Counted from the stretch's first letter, positions 1-9,876 are shown. The stretch: 64,000 bases of DNA from Branchipolynoe longqiensis (GCA_030323885.1 CM059194.1:9348963-9412962), one strand, 5' to 3'. A program made the numbers and translations. Notes: generated by a model not told the origin, from the letters alone.

Positions 1-1
1 G

Positions 2-547
2 GGGGCTCGAGACCAGACATACAACCATCCGTCTGCACAAATCCCTGGCCGAATGATCATCGGTCTGGGGAAAAACACGGCATTCAACGGCACAAAAGGT
101 AAAAACCCGTTCAACTTCGAACACTTCAACGTGAGCGAGTTCACACTCACTGTCAACGAACAAAAGTACAAGTTGAAAACAGACTTTGCAAACAACGACA
201 TCATCCACGTATACCACCAACTGTTGAGTTGTGGTTCGACTTGTGACATAACACTGCATGAGTGTGCAAATGGTTACATGCTATTCGCATTTGACCTCAG
301 ACTGGACAGGGCCCCAAATGACACATGCCTGAACCTACTGAAACAAGGTCGGTTAATCATAAACACCAACTTCAAAAGCCCGCCAACGGCAACCATAAGC
401 GTTCTGGTTCTAGATCTGACACTATGTAGTATATGGAAGACAAGCGAACACTATGACGTCCAGTATGCGAGTGGTTTATTCTGGGGACGCGGCCAACACA
501 AAGGGTCCGTGACATCACTGCGGTCACTGCTATGCACACTGTACTGA
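2..547 (+). CDS. Maverick/Polinton-like capsid-type protein (F54H12.2-like), 3' part
   Basis: The frame is already open at the window edge, so the N-terminus lies outside; the ATG at 53 is internal. The visible ~181 residues contain an R-M-I-I-G-L start, an A-x-x-G-T spacing, then NPFNFEHFNV, later GYMLFAFDL and a stretch ending LIINTNF. I recognise this order from the invertebrate proteins labelled F54H12.2-like, which I associate with the jelly-roll capsid proteins of Maverick/Polinton and adintovirus-like elements. That assignment is from memory of the family. The last ~35 residues do not fit the family pattern, so the C-terminus may be altered. The next frame downstream is an adenain-type protease, a usual partner in these elements, which supports the call. 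It would be a virion structural protein. Confidence 0.55.
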   Translation, partial: GARDQTYNHPSAQIPGRMIIGLGKNTAFNGTKGKNPFNFEHFNVSEFTLTVNEQKYKLKTDFANNDIIHVYHQLLSCGSTCDITLHECANGYMLFAFDLRLDRAPNDTCLNLLKQGRLIINTNFKSPPTATISVLVLDLTLCSIWKTSEHYDVQYASGLFWGRGQHKGSVTSLRSLLCTLY

Positions 548-619
548 TACCTTGCACCTTCTACGCCAACCTGCTGCAACTCAACAGCGATCGCGTGCCT
601 ATAAGAGACTACCAGATGA

Positions 620-949
620 CTTGAGAAGGGTGAGATAAACAGTGGGTTAAAAACCTACCCACGTGCTCGCCGAGCCTTCTTCAGTACATTTCCACCCAGC
701 CACATACCAAACCATTCCACCCTGGGAACCTGTTTCATTAGCAACACACAACCGGCCCCACTAGCGGGTGAACACTGGGTTGCCTTCTACATCGACCGTT
801 TAGGTGTTTTGTACTACTTCAATTCATTCGGTCTACCGCCCTATGTGGCGCAATTCCAACATTTTGTGCGATGCTCAAGACACCAACCCTGGTCATATAA
901 CCACAAACAGACACAAGGCGTGACACATGTGGTGAACATGTGTGGTTGA
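620..949 (+). pseudogene. adenain-type cysteine protease, degraded
   Basis: Read from just after a stop at 617, with no in-frame ATG at a sensible place. The block GEHWVAFYIDRLG is followed by YYFNSFGLPP and, near the end, a Q-G and an N-M-C-G. This is the His/(Asp or Asn)/Gln/Cys order of the adenovirus-type (adenain, ULP1-fold) protease that matures capsid proteins in adenoviruses and Mavericks/Polintons. The frame stops directly after the CG that should lead into the nucleophile helix, so the protein lacks the usual C-terminal part. With no clear start either, it is very probably dead. It lies ~70 bp after the capsid-type gene on the same strand, the arrangement expected of one viral-type element. 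Confidence 0.6.
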
Positions 950-952
950 AAC

Positions 953-1159
953 ATGTCAGACCCAGTCACCGAAAGTGCGGATTCGCTTGATGAACCGGAT
1001 GCCTCCACTATTCAACGACCGCCTTGTTCGAGAGTTTGTGGCACTACAAAAACGATTGAAGCAGATGAAACGAATATCAAATTGACCCTTGCCGAGCACC
1101 TCGACATGATACAAGATGAACAAAATGTACTAAAAAGCCGAATAATCGAGCTAATGTAG
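953..1159 (+). CDS. small ORF, 68 aa, unknown
   Basis: Begins at the ATG three bases after the protease stop and runs 68 codons. It is acidic, with a predicted helical C-terminal half (heptad-like leucines and isoleucines in L-A-E-H-L-D-M-I and V-L-K-S-R-I-I-E-L). I recognise no family. It may be a small gene of the same viral-type element, or the displaced tail of the protease frame. A run rich in AATAAA-like A/T sequence follows. No function is proposed. Confidence 0.25.
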   Translation: MSDPVTESADSLDEPDASTIQRPPCSRVCGTTKTIEADETNIKLTLAEHLDMIQDEQNVLKSRIIELM

Positions 1160-1400
1160 AAGATTTAGAAACGATTAACAAAAATAAACGCTGTTGTGGT
1201 ATATCATGTCATGCCAACTCTTTGACCTTGTAAATGTAGAAAAGTAGTGTGTGTATGCGAAAATATAAAAAAAACATGTCAAAACTGGTGTTCACGTGTT
1301 GGTTTCTTTTTTTTTTAAAGGGAGGGTAGGGTTTTATGTAAATTTATAATGTATGCAGTTGGTTTATGCAAATTTATAATGTGTGTGGTCACGTGACCCA
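1160..1400. other. gene-less AT-rich stretch
   Basis: Contains AAAATAAA- and AATATAAAAA-type stretches that could serve as poly(A) signals for the preceding element, a T-run, and a short direct repeat of TAATGTRTGYRGTTGGTT type (TTTATGCAAATTTATAATG-like units at about 1335 and 1363). No coding evidence. Confidence 0.4.
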
Positions 1401-1660
1401 TCAATATCCAAGAGGTACTTCTGGTTGAAAAAAACTAGGTTGCGATGACCTAGTTTTCTCATTGGTGATTGATTAAAATCCAAGACGGGGGCATTTCTGG
1501 TGGAAAAGTAGGTCATTATGGTGTGACCTACTTTTCACATCGCTGATTGGTTTAAAAATGAGGTCAAATCCAAGATGGAGGTGCTTCCGGTCAAATACTC
1601 ATCGCTGATTGGTTGAAAACTAGGTCACTTCCTTGTTGTGTGACCTAGTTTATATGGTTC
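1401..1660. repeat. three tandem units each holding a perfect hairpin
   Basis: Three diverged units share ATCCAAGAxGG..GxxCTTCxGGT and GCTGATTGGTT. Each unit also carries a perfect inverted repeat: arms 1431-1440/1448-1457 (10 bp), 1504-1515/1524-1535 (12 bp) and 1617-1628/1640-1651 (12 bp). The arm core is CTAGGT or GTAGGTCA. Spacing is about 70-110 bp. Confidence 0.75.
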
Positions 1661-2460
1661 TTCCTTATAGCATACAGGCTCCATGCTACATACTACACTA
1701 CTCTTCGGGGTTGACACCTATGAGAGACCTGCCAGATCATATGGGTTACCCGTATCAGATATGGATGTTGGTGTTAATTTTAGTGATATGGCTCATTTAT
1801 TTTTATATGTACCTACTATATGGACAAATTTATGTAACTACCATACCGCTGAGTCTGAAATAAAGTATTGAATTGAATATTGGCCCTACTCCATTTTGAT
1901 TCGGATTTTTAGTTAAATTCATGGAAATAAAAATGTGTAGCCACAGGCACGGTGGTGAATATTGTATGTGAATGTAATGTAGTTTGTTGTAAAGCCTATA
2001 ATGTTTAAGTACCGGGGTATTTAAATTATATAGGCCTAATTGTATTTATGTGTTTTTTATGGTATGTGGGAAATATGAATTATTATGTCATACAGATTCA
2101 TACATAATTTTAGGTGAAAAAGACAGATTGCCATCCAAAAAAATGTGGCAGCTCTGCGTGGTGATGCACAGACAAAAACTTACTGAAAAAAAGAAACAAA
2201 AGCTCACACATTTGTCTGCATTATGTACATATAAATGTTATACATAGGCCTATCAGTTGGACTATTTTTTAATGTACTTCCTAATGGACTTATCGCATAT
2301 ATTTCTTTGTTTTCCATTATAATGAAGGACGAAAGTTCACCCCAATTGTAAACTTTCAAAATGATGTAGGGAGCCTAACATTCTTCATATTTTTCCTAGA
2401 ATCAAAATTCAAAACCACTTTAATAGTAGATTAGGCCTAATTCACAGTTCTTTCCAATGG
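1661..2460. other. gene-less interval
   Basis: AT-rich. The short ORFs here (for example at 1633 and 2050) have no recognisable motifs and read like chance frames. The trinucleotide GGCCTA recurs. Nothing functional is visible. Confidence 0.4.
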
Positions 2461-2463
2461 AAC

Positions 2464-2803
2464 TGGACACCGTGGCCGAATCGGTAGAGCATCGTCTTCC
2501 CGTGTGGAAGGTCGGCAGTTCGAATCCTGGGCATCAAACGAATGATTTACAAAATTGATACTTATTGCTACCTAACCTGGAGCTCAGAATTGTTAGGATA
2601 GAGCAACGACTGGTTAGCTCAGTGTCAGGATAATGTGATTGAGTGGGATATTGGGTCATGGTGCCATCAGCCTAATCTCCCAGTGGAGCAGCACTATAAA
2701 AGTCGCTAGGAGTGTGCACTGTGACAAGTCGGTACTCATCCTGATATGACCTTAGATGTTGCCAGGACGTGAAACCCCAACAACCACCCAACCAACTATC
2801 CTA
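2464..2803 (+). mobile_element. tRNA-derived SINE, near full length
   Basis: The head (2465-2540) folds as a tRNA-like unit: A-box TGGCCGAATCGGT, an anticodon-type arm TCTTC/GAAGG with a seven-base loop whose centre is GTG, and B-box GTTCGAATCC. The missing U33 equivalent and the long non-tRNA body say SINE rather than gene. The body from ~2621 (TGTCAGGATAATGTGA) to ~2790 recurs as a truncated copy at 7146-7320, and a ~40-bp piece from the head/body junction recurs at ~12992. The 3' end is an ACAACCACCC-type tail. It would be transcribed by RNA polymerase III and moved by a LINE. Confidence 0.8.
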
Positions 2804-2819
2804 GTTCATTTCCAGAACC

Positions 2820-3335
2820 TGTAGCCTGGATGCGCGGCAAGGAAGGACGAGGAGGCGAGAGTGGAATAAGAGGGCATTTTATTGAGTAATGCCCGAGGCT
2901 TTTCATGAACATACATCAATCAAGGTGTGAGGTGTAATAAATCAATGTGATTATGAGCAATATAGGTAAAGGTAAATAGAATATCATGTATGAGGCATGC
3001 TCATGATAAGAGCGTCAAATGTCATTGTATCATAAAGTGTCAATGAGGTAATGTCAGTAGTTGGCGGGAGGTGGGCCCGAGGAGCCCTCAACCCTATAGT
3101 GGAGAGTTGGTGTATAGGGATGGTGGGTGGGGAAAAAAGAGGTCTGAGGAGCGGAGTGTGTGGAGGCAGGAGGGCGAGTGGCCGGAGGAGAGGCTGGAGG
3201 CGGTTATAAGGGAAGGAGAGGGGGGGGGGGGTTATGTAAGAGAGAGCGGCTGGAGGACAGAGGAGGGGGAGAGAGAGGGGGGGGGGGCGTCCTCCCTCGC
3301 CTCGCATCAACCGCAATGCGAGCATTACGACCAAT
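2820..3335 (-). mobile_element. terminal region of a GC-rich YR retroelement (minus orientation)
   Basis: Positions 3133-3330 are about 98% identical by eye to 17327-17522, the 5' terminus of the element at 14.1-17.5 kb. The left part (2860-3065), with ATTTTATTGAGTAAT and loose TAA/CAAT repeats, resembles the 3' end of the element at 57.4 kb. Read on the minus strand this is a terminal repeat followed by a 3' segment, as in the split direct repeats of Ngaro-type elements. G runs of ten or more lie near 3219 and 3280. The ORFs across it (e.g. 3376-2984) are low-complexity and not genes. Confidence 0.55.
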
Positions 3336-3971
3336 TCAGCCTGACTTGATATCAATCCAGAATGGCTGTGTACCATGTGATATTCAACTAGCTGATATCA
3401 GACTGTTATTAACAAATACATATAATTCATAACTCAGGAGACTGCTGTAGTGGACCAAATAACAGGTGTATTACAATAGAGCCGGACCACATCACAGTTA
3501 TGTTACAATAGAGGCTATTTGCCAATGATAGATAGTATCAATTATATATATAATACCGAACGATGGGTAAGATTTAGGGTCGTTCTAATCACTACTCCTC
3601 TGTTAATTGGTGCTGCCAACCTGCATCATTGTACACCACTGATACTTCGCCATGTATGGGTTGTTAATAGCTTGTTTATTGTGCCTACCATACACATTTC
3701 ATATTAATTTTGATGGATTTTATTAACTTTGGTCACTCACCAAAGTGGCATCCATTTTCAGCCACATAACTGCGAGCGTTGTTAACTCCGCCATTAGATA
3801 GTGCTACCGATATGGTTGACCGAATAATGGTACAGATTGATTCCACCAGATGGCGGAACTATATTGAAATGGGACAATGCACAAGTCCGGCATATAGAAG
3901 AGAACATAGATATATATACACAATACACGGTCTCTGAATATAGTCAGATACTGAGAATATTTATATATGTA
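3336..3971. other. gene-less interval left of the DIRS element
   Basis: AT-rich flank with no coding signal. TGATATCA occurs twice near 3347-3400. The last 60 bases are TA-rich, matching the TA-rich right flank of the DIRS element. Confidence 0.4.
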
Positions 3972-4043
3972 TATTTTACCTCGGTATATAGCCTCAGGCT
4001 AGCCGCAGGCTAGGGAAAGGTAAGCACATCCGGGTCCAGCAAT
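3972..4043 (+). repeat. left inverted terminal repeat of the DIRS element
   Basis: TATTTTACCTCGG opens the element. 3972-4015 pairs with 9517-9560, and 4019-4043 pairs with 9756-9780. Confidence 0.85.
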
Positions 4044-4999
4044 TAGCATAAGCAGCTCACAGTGGGAGGACGTTCGCTGAGCTGCTCTTTTTTAAATTTT
4101 TTAAATTTCTTTTATTGAGGCTGTATTTATTCTGTCCATAGCATGTAAGCCTGGGTACCCAGGCTTGTTTTCAATGCTGGCCAGCTGTAGTGTTGGTGTT
4201 GTCTTACCAAACAGTAGCTGCTGATAAGTTATTTGATTGTCTGCATTTCAGTAGCAGATAGATAGTCTGTTGGTACGTTTAGTAGTCTATGTTGGTTTTT
4301 TTGGGCCCTCTGGGCATTGTATTTTTGTTCTATTCTTATTACTATGTTAGTTGTTTTCTTAAGGTTCTGACAGGATCTAACTACTACAACACTTTAACAA
4401 ACTGTAAGTATTGAGAAATTGCATTAAAATTCTTAAGGATACTTTATAGCATCCCATTATGAAAGTTGAGAACTTTCTCAGGTCCAATTTGGACATGTTT
4501 TGGTGTTTTTAAAAAACACAAGGATAGAACAACGCTCATGTTGAGAACCGAAACCGATACCGCTTGATATAGCGAAACCTGTATACAGACAGGCAGAGAT
4601 GTTAACCCGAGTTGCATCTCCTAAGGAAATTCCTCCGAACCCTAAAGAGGGTTTTGTTGGGGATGATCCTGGGTTTCTTTTATAGACTCCCCAGACCGGT
4701 TTTTGAGGCGAGCCTCCGAGTTTCGTAATATTTTCTTCAACTTGCTGGCGCAGAATGCCGCGGGTGGGAGAAGTGTACGAAACAGAGAGAGCGGGCGGGC
4801 CAATGGCCGCCCGTCCGTATGGTTGGTTTCACTACCGATAAAACCTACGGCATACCATTAGCTTACAACGCCTGTATAGAGAACGGTGTAAATACGTTCC
4901 TTTATACCATAATAATACCTCAACCCAGAATCTGGGGTTCACATTGTGTTCATGTTGAGATGATACCGGTATTAAGTAATTTTGTTGTTACAGAAACCG
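4044..4999 (+). promoter_or_regulatory. DIRS 5' leader
   Basis: About 950 bp without a gene between the left terminal repeat and ORF1. It should hold the element promoter. TTTGTTGTTACAG just before the ORF1 ATG looks like a splice acceptor, so a spliced leader is possible. No clear TATA box seen. Confidence 0.4.
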
Positions 5000-6322
5000 A
5001 TGGCTACCAAGCGAAACAAGGTTTCGCCGGCAGCGGCAGAAGGTCGCGTGCCCTCAGGGGATGATTCATCGCCTCCACAGACAGGCCCACCGTCTCCACA
5101 GACAGGAGCTGGTCCTTCGGATAAGGACAGCGAAGAAGATGACTTACACAGCTTGAACTTAGAAGAAAAGATCATCAGAATTATGGACCTAAAATACAAA
5201 AACATTCAGTCCATGACACGGGCTTCCTCTCCTCCCATCCCAGATGATGATTGGGAAGATTTTTCGGATGATGAGACGGAATCAGCTTTCGAGGTTCCGA
5301 AAGCGAAAGCGAAAAAGCGTAAGAGAGTCGGAAGCAGCTCAGGTGATGAATTCACCAAAGTCAATAAGAAGCACGTTAAAAAGATCAAGAAAACCAAAAA
5401 GAAAAAGAAGAAGGGCTCATCATCTGATTCGTCAGATGACTCGTCTTCAACTGAGTCGGACTCAGATACCGAAAGAGCGGGTGTGTATGCAAGAATAGGA
5501 GCGAAAGTTAAAAAGAAGTGCCCATTGGAAAAGGCAAAGAGGTTGCGTACCACAACCATGATGAGGGAAACGCTCAAAGGGCATTTCCATACGTTCAAAC
5601 CCGCCAAGGTTATAAACAAGTTGACAGAACAAATCTTGGGAATTAAAGGTGTTCCCGAGTCAATCAGTAAAGAAATGGATGCTGGCATCCACCTCTCAGA
5701 TGAAAGGCGGCGGTTTGAGAACGCATTGTGTACCATCCACAAAGCAGTGCTCAGGGCTTTGACATCGATAACCCCCGTGGCAAACAGGATGCAAGCCGAG
5801 AATAAATTCTCGTCGCTTGCCAGAGTAATGGATAAAGGTATTGCGTTGCTTACCGCAGCATCTAACTTCATGACTTTTCGACGATTCGAAAACATCTATA
5901 AGTCAGTGACCACAGATGCTGGCAAGGAAGTAGCCAGATCTAAAAAAGTAACAGACAATGATGGTAAAGAATATACACTCTACCTCCCTCCAAAGCCAGT
6001 GAAAGGCAAGCCACTGGATAAAACCAAGATGTTTGGTGGACAGCTTGCACACCTCTTCAAGGCAGTGGAAGTGGACACTAAAAGTGCTAAGAACACCGAC
6101 ATCAGGAGTAAAAAGTTTGACAACACCAGTAAATTCCGACGCCCCTGCTCGGATTTTCGCTTCCGCCGAGGAGGAAGGCCGGGACGAGGAGGTCCATCCT
6201 TCGGGTTCAATCCCAGAGGACGAGGCAGAGGAGAACGGCAGAACACGGCGTGGAACGACAACCGAGGGTTCAAAAGGGAGTTTACACCCAGACCCCAGTT
6301 CCCCCGGCCAGGAGCCAAGTAG
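5000..6322 (+). CDS. DIRS ORF1, Gag-like protein
   Basis: I start at the ATG at 5000, the first real ATG in a frame opening at 4982; this gives 440 aa. The N-terminal ~60 residues are Ser/Pro/Glu rich. A strongly acidic Asp/Glu/Ser stretch follows, then Lys-rich runs (about residues 95-145). A central helical region (about 190-330) would be the assembly domain. The C-terminus is an RGG-type tail (RRGGRPGRGG, RGRGRG) expected to bind RNA. No zinc knuckle is present, which is usual for DIRS-1-like ORF1 products. The frame is intact. The end overlaps the open frame of ORF2. It would coat the element RNA for reverse transcription. Confidence 0.75.
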   Translation: MATKRNKVSPAAAEGRVPSGDDSSPPQTGPPSPQTGAGPSDKDSEEDDLHSLNLEEKIIRIMDLKYKNIQSMTRASSPPIPDDDWEDFSDDETESAFEVPKAKAKKRKRVGSSSGDEFTKVNKKHVKKIKKTKKKKKKGSSSDSSDDSSSTESDSDTERAGVYARIGAKVKKKCPLEKAKRLRTTTMMRETLKGHFHTFKPAKVINKLTEQILGIKGVPESISKEMDAGIHLSDERRRFENALCTIHKAVLRALTSITPVANRMQAENKFSSLARVMDKGIALLTAASNFMTFRRFENIYKSVTTDAGKEVARSKKVTDNDGKEYTLYLPPKPVKGKPLDKTKMFGGQLAHLFKAVEVDTKSAKNTDIRSKKFDNTSKFRRPCSDFRFRRGGRPGRGGPSFGFNPRGRGRGERQNTAWNDNRGFKREFTPRPQFPRPGAK

Positions 6323-6351
6323 AGTCGACGACACAGACAGCTATCCTCAAC

Positions 6352-8198
6352 ATGGTGTCCGAAGAGACACAAACTTATGTAAGCAAGTTTAAAGCAGGCA
6401 ATATCCTGAACTGTTTACAAAACTGGTGTAATATCACAACTGATAGTGAAATTTTGGATATTGTAAAAGGGGTTCAAATACCGTTCATAGAAATACCAAA
6501 ACAGAAAAGAGTTCCGTTCCCATATAAGTTTAACTCAGAAGAAAAACTACAAATTGATAATCAGGTTTCTCTTTTTGAAACAAAGAGAATTATTGAACGA
6601 GTACAAAACACAGAAGGACAGTTGATTTCTAATGTTTTTTCTAGGCCAAAACCAAATGGCAAAATTTGTATGATTTTGGATTTAACTAAATTAAATGAAT
6701 TGGTTACATACAAACATTTTAAGATGTTCTCATTAGAAACGGCGAGAGATTTAATTACGCCGGAAGCCTGGCTCGCGAGTGTAGACTTAAGAGATGCGTA
6801 TTATACAGTCTCCATTTGCAAAGAACACAGACAATTTCTGAGATTTATTTGGGACGGTACCCTCTTTCAGTTCACATGCATGCCTAATGGACTAGCTTGC
6901 GCACCTCGACTATTTACAAAATTACTGAAACCTATTTTTGCAGTTATGGCTAGAATAGGTCATACAATGTTCCCATACATTGATGATTCATTTATTATGG
7001 CAGAGTCTTTTGACAAATGCCAAACAGCAGTTAAGGATTTGTGCGATTTATTAACAGAATTAGGTTTTTACATTCATGACAAGAAATCTGTCTTCGTCCC
7101 GAATAAGGAATTAAAATGCTTAGGGTTTATGATTAACACCAAAACCAGTGTCAGGATAATGTGACTGAGTGGGATACCAGGTCATGGTGCCGGCGGCCTG
7201 GTTTCCCAGTGGGACAGCACTATAAAGTCGCCATGAGTGCGCACTGTCACAAGTCGGTACCCGTCCTGATATGACCTTAGATGTTGCTAGGATGTAAAAC
7301 AACAACAAACAAACAAACCATGACAGTTTCCCTAACGGAACAGAAACTACAGAAGTTTCATGACACGGCCTCCCAGCTGCTTGACATATCCAGGCCAAAG
7401 AGTAGACAGGTCGCCGTCCTTATCGGTATAATGGTCTCGTATGCGCCTGCTATTCTTTATGGAGCGGCACATATTAAGTCTCTAGAAATAGACAAGAACA
7501 GAGCGTTGGCACGCACGAAAGGTAACATCGAAAGACCAATGAGCATTTCCCAAGATGGGTTTCAAGACATCTTTTGGTGGATCGAAAATATTAACAACTC
7601 TCCCAATCCATTTTTGAATGGGTCAACCCAACATGGTAGTTACTACTGATGCTTCATTTCAAGGTTGGGGAGCTCATCGAAATGATGTAGCGACAGGAGG
7701 GAGATGGTTAGAAGACGAAAAATCAGACCATATTAATGTTCTTGAATTAAGAGCGATTTATTTGGGCCTTTTAAGTCTAATTAAAATACCTAAAAATAGT
7801 GTTCAAATCCTTACAGATAACACTACAGCTATGGCATATGTCAGGAATATGGGAGGTACAAAGTCAAAAGAATGCAATAACTTGGCACAAAGTATTTGGA
7901 ACTGGGCGCAACAACATCAAATATGGTTAACCATAGCACATATCCCAGGGACACAGAACATCCTGGCTGACAAAAAGAGCAGAGTCTTTCACGATCACTT
8001 AGAATGGAAATTAAACACAAAAATTTTCAAGAAAATTTGTCAACAATGGGGCCTACGATAGACTTATTTGCATCAAGAAATAATTTTAAAATTAACAAAT
8101 ATGTGTCATGGCACCCAGAACCATATGCTTGGCACATAGATGCTTTCTCACTGATTTGGGAAAATGAATTTTATTACATTCCCCCCCCCCCCCTTTAA
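6352..8198 (+). pseudogene. DIRS ORF2, reverse transcriptase/RNase H, broken
   Basis: The first ATG of the frame is at 6352; the open frame begins upstream in ORF1. RT blocks are ordered: SVDLRDAYYTV (catalytic Asp), CMPNGLACAPRLF, and FPYIDDSFIM (the YIDD box). A SINE at 7146-7320 splits the protein after the RT palm. RNase H follows with VTTDAS, VLELRA and LTDNTTA, then PGTQNILAD. I see frameshifts near 7610-7620 and near 8047 (in a G run), and a run of 13 C at 8181-8193 disturbs the tail. The damage makes the enzyme inactive. It would copy the element RNA to cDNA and remove the RNA strand. Family assignment is firm. Confidence 0.85.
7146..7320 (+). mobile_element. 5'-truncated SINE inserted in DIRS ORF2
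   Basis: Matches the body of the SINE at 2464-2803 from CAGTGTCAGG to the AAAACAACAACAAAC tail. AAACCA occurs at 7142-7147 and again at 7315-7320, a probable 6-bp target duplication. The RT frame on the left and the connection/RNase H frame on the right line up across one copy of that hexamer, so this is a clean, late insertion. Confidence 0.85.
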
Positions 8199-8264
8199 CA
8201 TCATTACCAGAGTGGCACGAAAGATAAAGATGGACCGGTCTCACGCCATCCTGATCGTCCCCGA

Positions 8265-9374
8265 ATGGGACACACAACCGTGGCTAGCAGGACTAGTCTC
8301 GACAGCCAGAGACTGCCTCAGATTCCCAAAATCCCGAGGAAATCTAACTCACCAAGGCCCTCTGGAACATCACGGCAACGTAGCAACAACACCATTGCTT
8401 GCATTCCTTTTCTGAATAAATACCTAGAACAATTTGGATTAGACAAAATTACACAAGAACGGTTGGTGTCACATGCGTCGAGGAAAGGAACAGTAAAGAT
8501 GTATTCCACATATTTAAAGAAATGGGGTGTACACTGTCTTATAAAAAAGGTTAAACCTATGAACCCAACTATTGCCCAAGTTTCTAGATTTTTCAGGATG
8601 TTAGAAGATGATGGGCTAGGTTACGGCGCAATTAATGCTGCCAGGTGTGCCCTCTCGATTATTCTCCCCAGATTGGGGGGAGAAACAGTGGGTAAACATC
8701 ACGTAATACATTGGGTACTAAGGAGGATTTATGAACGAAACCCACCTAAGCCAAAATATGACCGATTTTGGGATGTGTCTCTGGTGTTCAAAATGTTTAA
8801 GGATTGGCCACATAATAGATTTTTAGATATTAAACAATTAGGTTTTAAGGTAGCACTTCTACTACTGTTAGTCACAGGTCATCGAGGCAAAACTATAGTG
8901 GCACTTTCACTCGATGGGCTGGAAATAGACAGAAAGCAAGCGACTTTCGATTTAACAACATTGTTAAAATCTAATCGCATAGGCGACCCTTTGTCATCAA
9001 TTAATGCAACACAATTCACGGACAATCCAAAATTGTGTGTAGTATTAGCGATTAGAACATATATATCCAAGACACAAGGAGTTAGAAACTCAAGACAATT
9101 ATTAATAAGCTTTATTAAGCCACACAAGGGCATTTCAAGGGACACACTCGCCCGTTGGACAATTAATGTGTTAACAATGGCAGGGGTGAATACGGACAAA
9201 TATGCGTCACACTCAACAAGAGGAGCCATGGTGTCAAAGGCACGTCTGGTAGGAATTTCGGTCAAGCGAATACTAGCGCATGCAGGTTGGAAGACCGAAC
9301 GATCGTTTGCTAGACATTACAACAAGCGATTGGAGAAGCCCAGTGGTGTCGCACGACGACTGCTACAGCACTAA
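8265..9374 (+). CDS. DIRS ORF3, tyrosine recombinase
   Basis: Frame of 369 codons with an ATG at 8265; the true N-terminus could lie upstream, since ~100 bp of similar-looking coding sequence precedes it in another frame. The N-terminal SAM-like core-binding region is around residues 45-130. The catalytic region shows the first Arg in TGHRGKT, the His-x-x-Arg pair in HSTRGA, a His/Trp in LAHAGW, and the nucleophile Tyr in FARHYNK. This is the R-H-R-(H/W)-Y set of tyrosine recombinases. The enzyme would insert the circular cDNA without target duplication. The frame looks intact, so this copy could be a source of recombinase for relatives. Confidence 0.88.
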   Translation: MGHTTVASRTSLDSQRLPQIPKIPRKSNSPRPSGTSRQRSNNTIACIPFLNKYLEQFGLDKITQERLVSHASRKGTVKMYSTYLKKWGVHCLIKKVKPMNPTIAQVSRFFRMLEDDGLGYGAINAARCALSIILPRLGGETVGKHHVIHWVLRRIYERNPPKPKYDRFWDVSLVFKMFKDWPHNRFLDIKQLGFKVALLLLLVTGHRGKTIVALSLDGLEIDRKQATFDLTTLLKSNRIGDPLSSINATQFTDNPKLCVVLAIRTYISKTQGVRNSRQLLISFIKPHKGISRDTLARWTINVLTMAGVNTDKYASHSTRGAMVSKARLVGISVKRILAHAGWKTERSFARHYNKRLEKPSGVARRLLQH

Positions 9375-9516
9375 AAGATCAAAAGGTGAGAACATAATTC
9401 TAGTCTCAAAACACCGCGATTATAACAATGTTCCACATCACAAACATAACCATAAAATAACATAACAATGAGAATAACAATTAAATATCAGGATAAAATG
9501 ATATTACGTAAAGTCT

Positions 9517-9647
9517 CCCTAGCCTGCGGCTAGCCTGAGGCTATATACCGAGGTAAAATAGATTAGTTAGACGAATCTTACCTTGGTATAGATGATGGAT
9601 AACTATTGTTTTCCCGAGGTATAAGCCTCGGCTAGACGTGGGTGAGG
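9517..9647. repeat. DIRS internal complementary region
   Basis: 9517-9560 complements the left end (3972-4015) and ~9557-9647 complements the right end (9785-9876), with one or two mismatches. It would template the joining of the two ends when the circle is completed. A 14-bp inverted pair CAGGATAAAATGAT (9489) / ATCATTTTATCCTG (9727) brackets it. Confidence 0.88.
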
Positions 9648-9755
9648 GCCCACCCTCCACACCCTACCACGTCTAGACTGTTGCTTGTACCAAGGAAACA
9701 TTAGTATTTAGAATTTTTTATTACAGATCATTTTATCCTGAATTAGTAGGTAAAG

Positions 9756-9876
9756 ATTGCTGGACCCGGATGTGCTTACCTCTGCCTCACCCACGTCTAG
9801 CCGAGGCTTATACCTCGGGAAAACAATAGTTATCCATCATTTATACCAAGGTAAGATTCGTCTAACTAATCTATAT
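9756..9876 (+). repeat. right inverted terminal repeat of the DIRS element
   Basis: Starts with ATTGCTGGACCC, the complement of 4019-4043, and ends near TCTAACTAATCTAT, where TA repeats begin. Confidence 0.82.

Larger units (their letters stand above)
3972..9876 (+). mobile_element. DIRS-1-like YR retrotransposon, structurally full length
   Basis: Limits come from the repeat logic of DIRS elements. 3972-4015 is the reverse complement of 9517-9560, and 9785-9876 is the reverse complement of ~9557-9647. The internal block 9517-9647 therefore complements both outer ends joined head to tail, as in the internal complementary region of Dictyostelium DIRS-1. A further inverted pair is 4019-4043/9756-9780 (25 bp). 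Inside are ORF1 (gag), ORF2 (RT/RNase H) and ORF3 (tyrosine recombinase). Both flanks are TA-rich and there is no obvious target duplication, as expected for YR integration. ORF2 is dead. Confidence 0.9.

Noticed and set aside
2465..2540. tRNA gene (anticodon-like GTG)
   Set aside because: Has A and B boxes, but the anticodon loop lacks U33, the acceptor ends pair poorly, and a 260-bp repeat body is attached. It is a SINE head.
2984..3376. 130-codon minus ORF
   Set aside because: Pro/Leu-rich frame across the terminal repeat of a YR element; not a gene.
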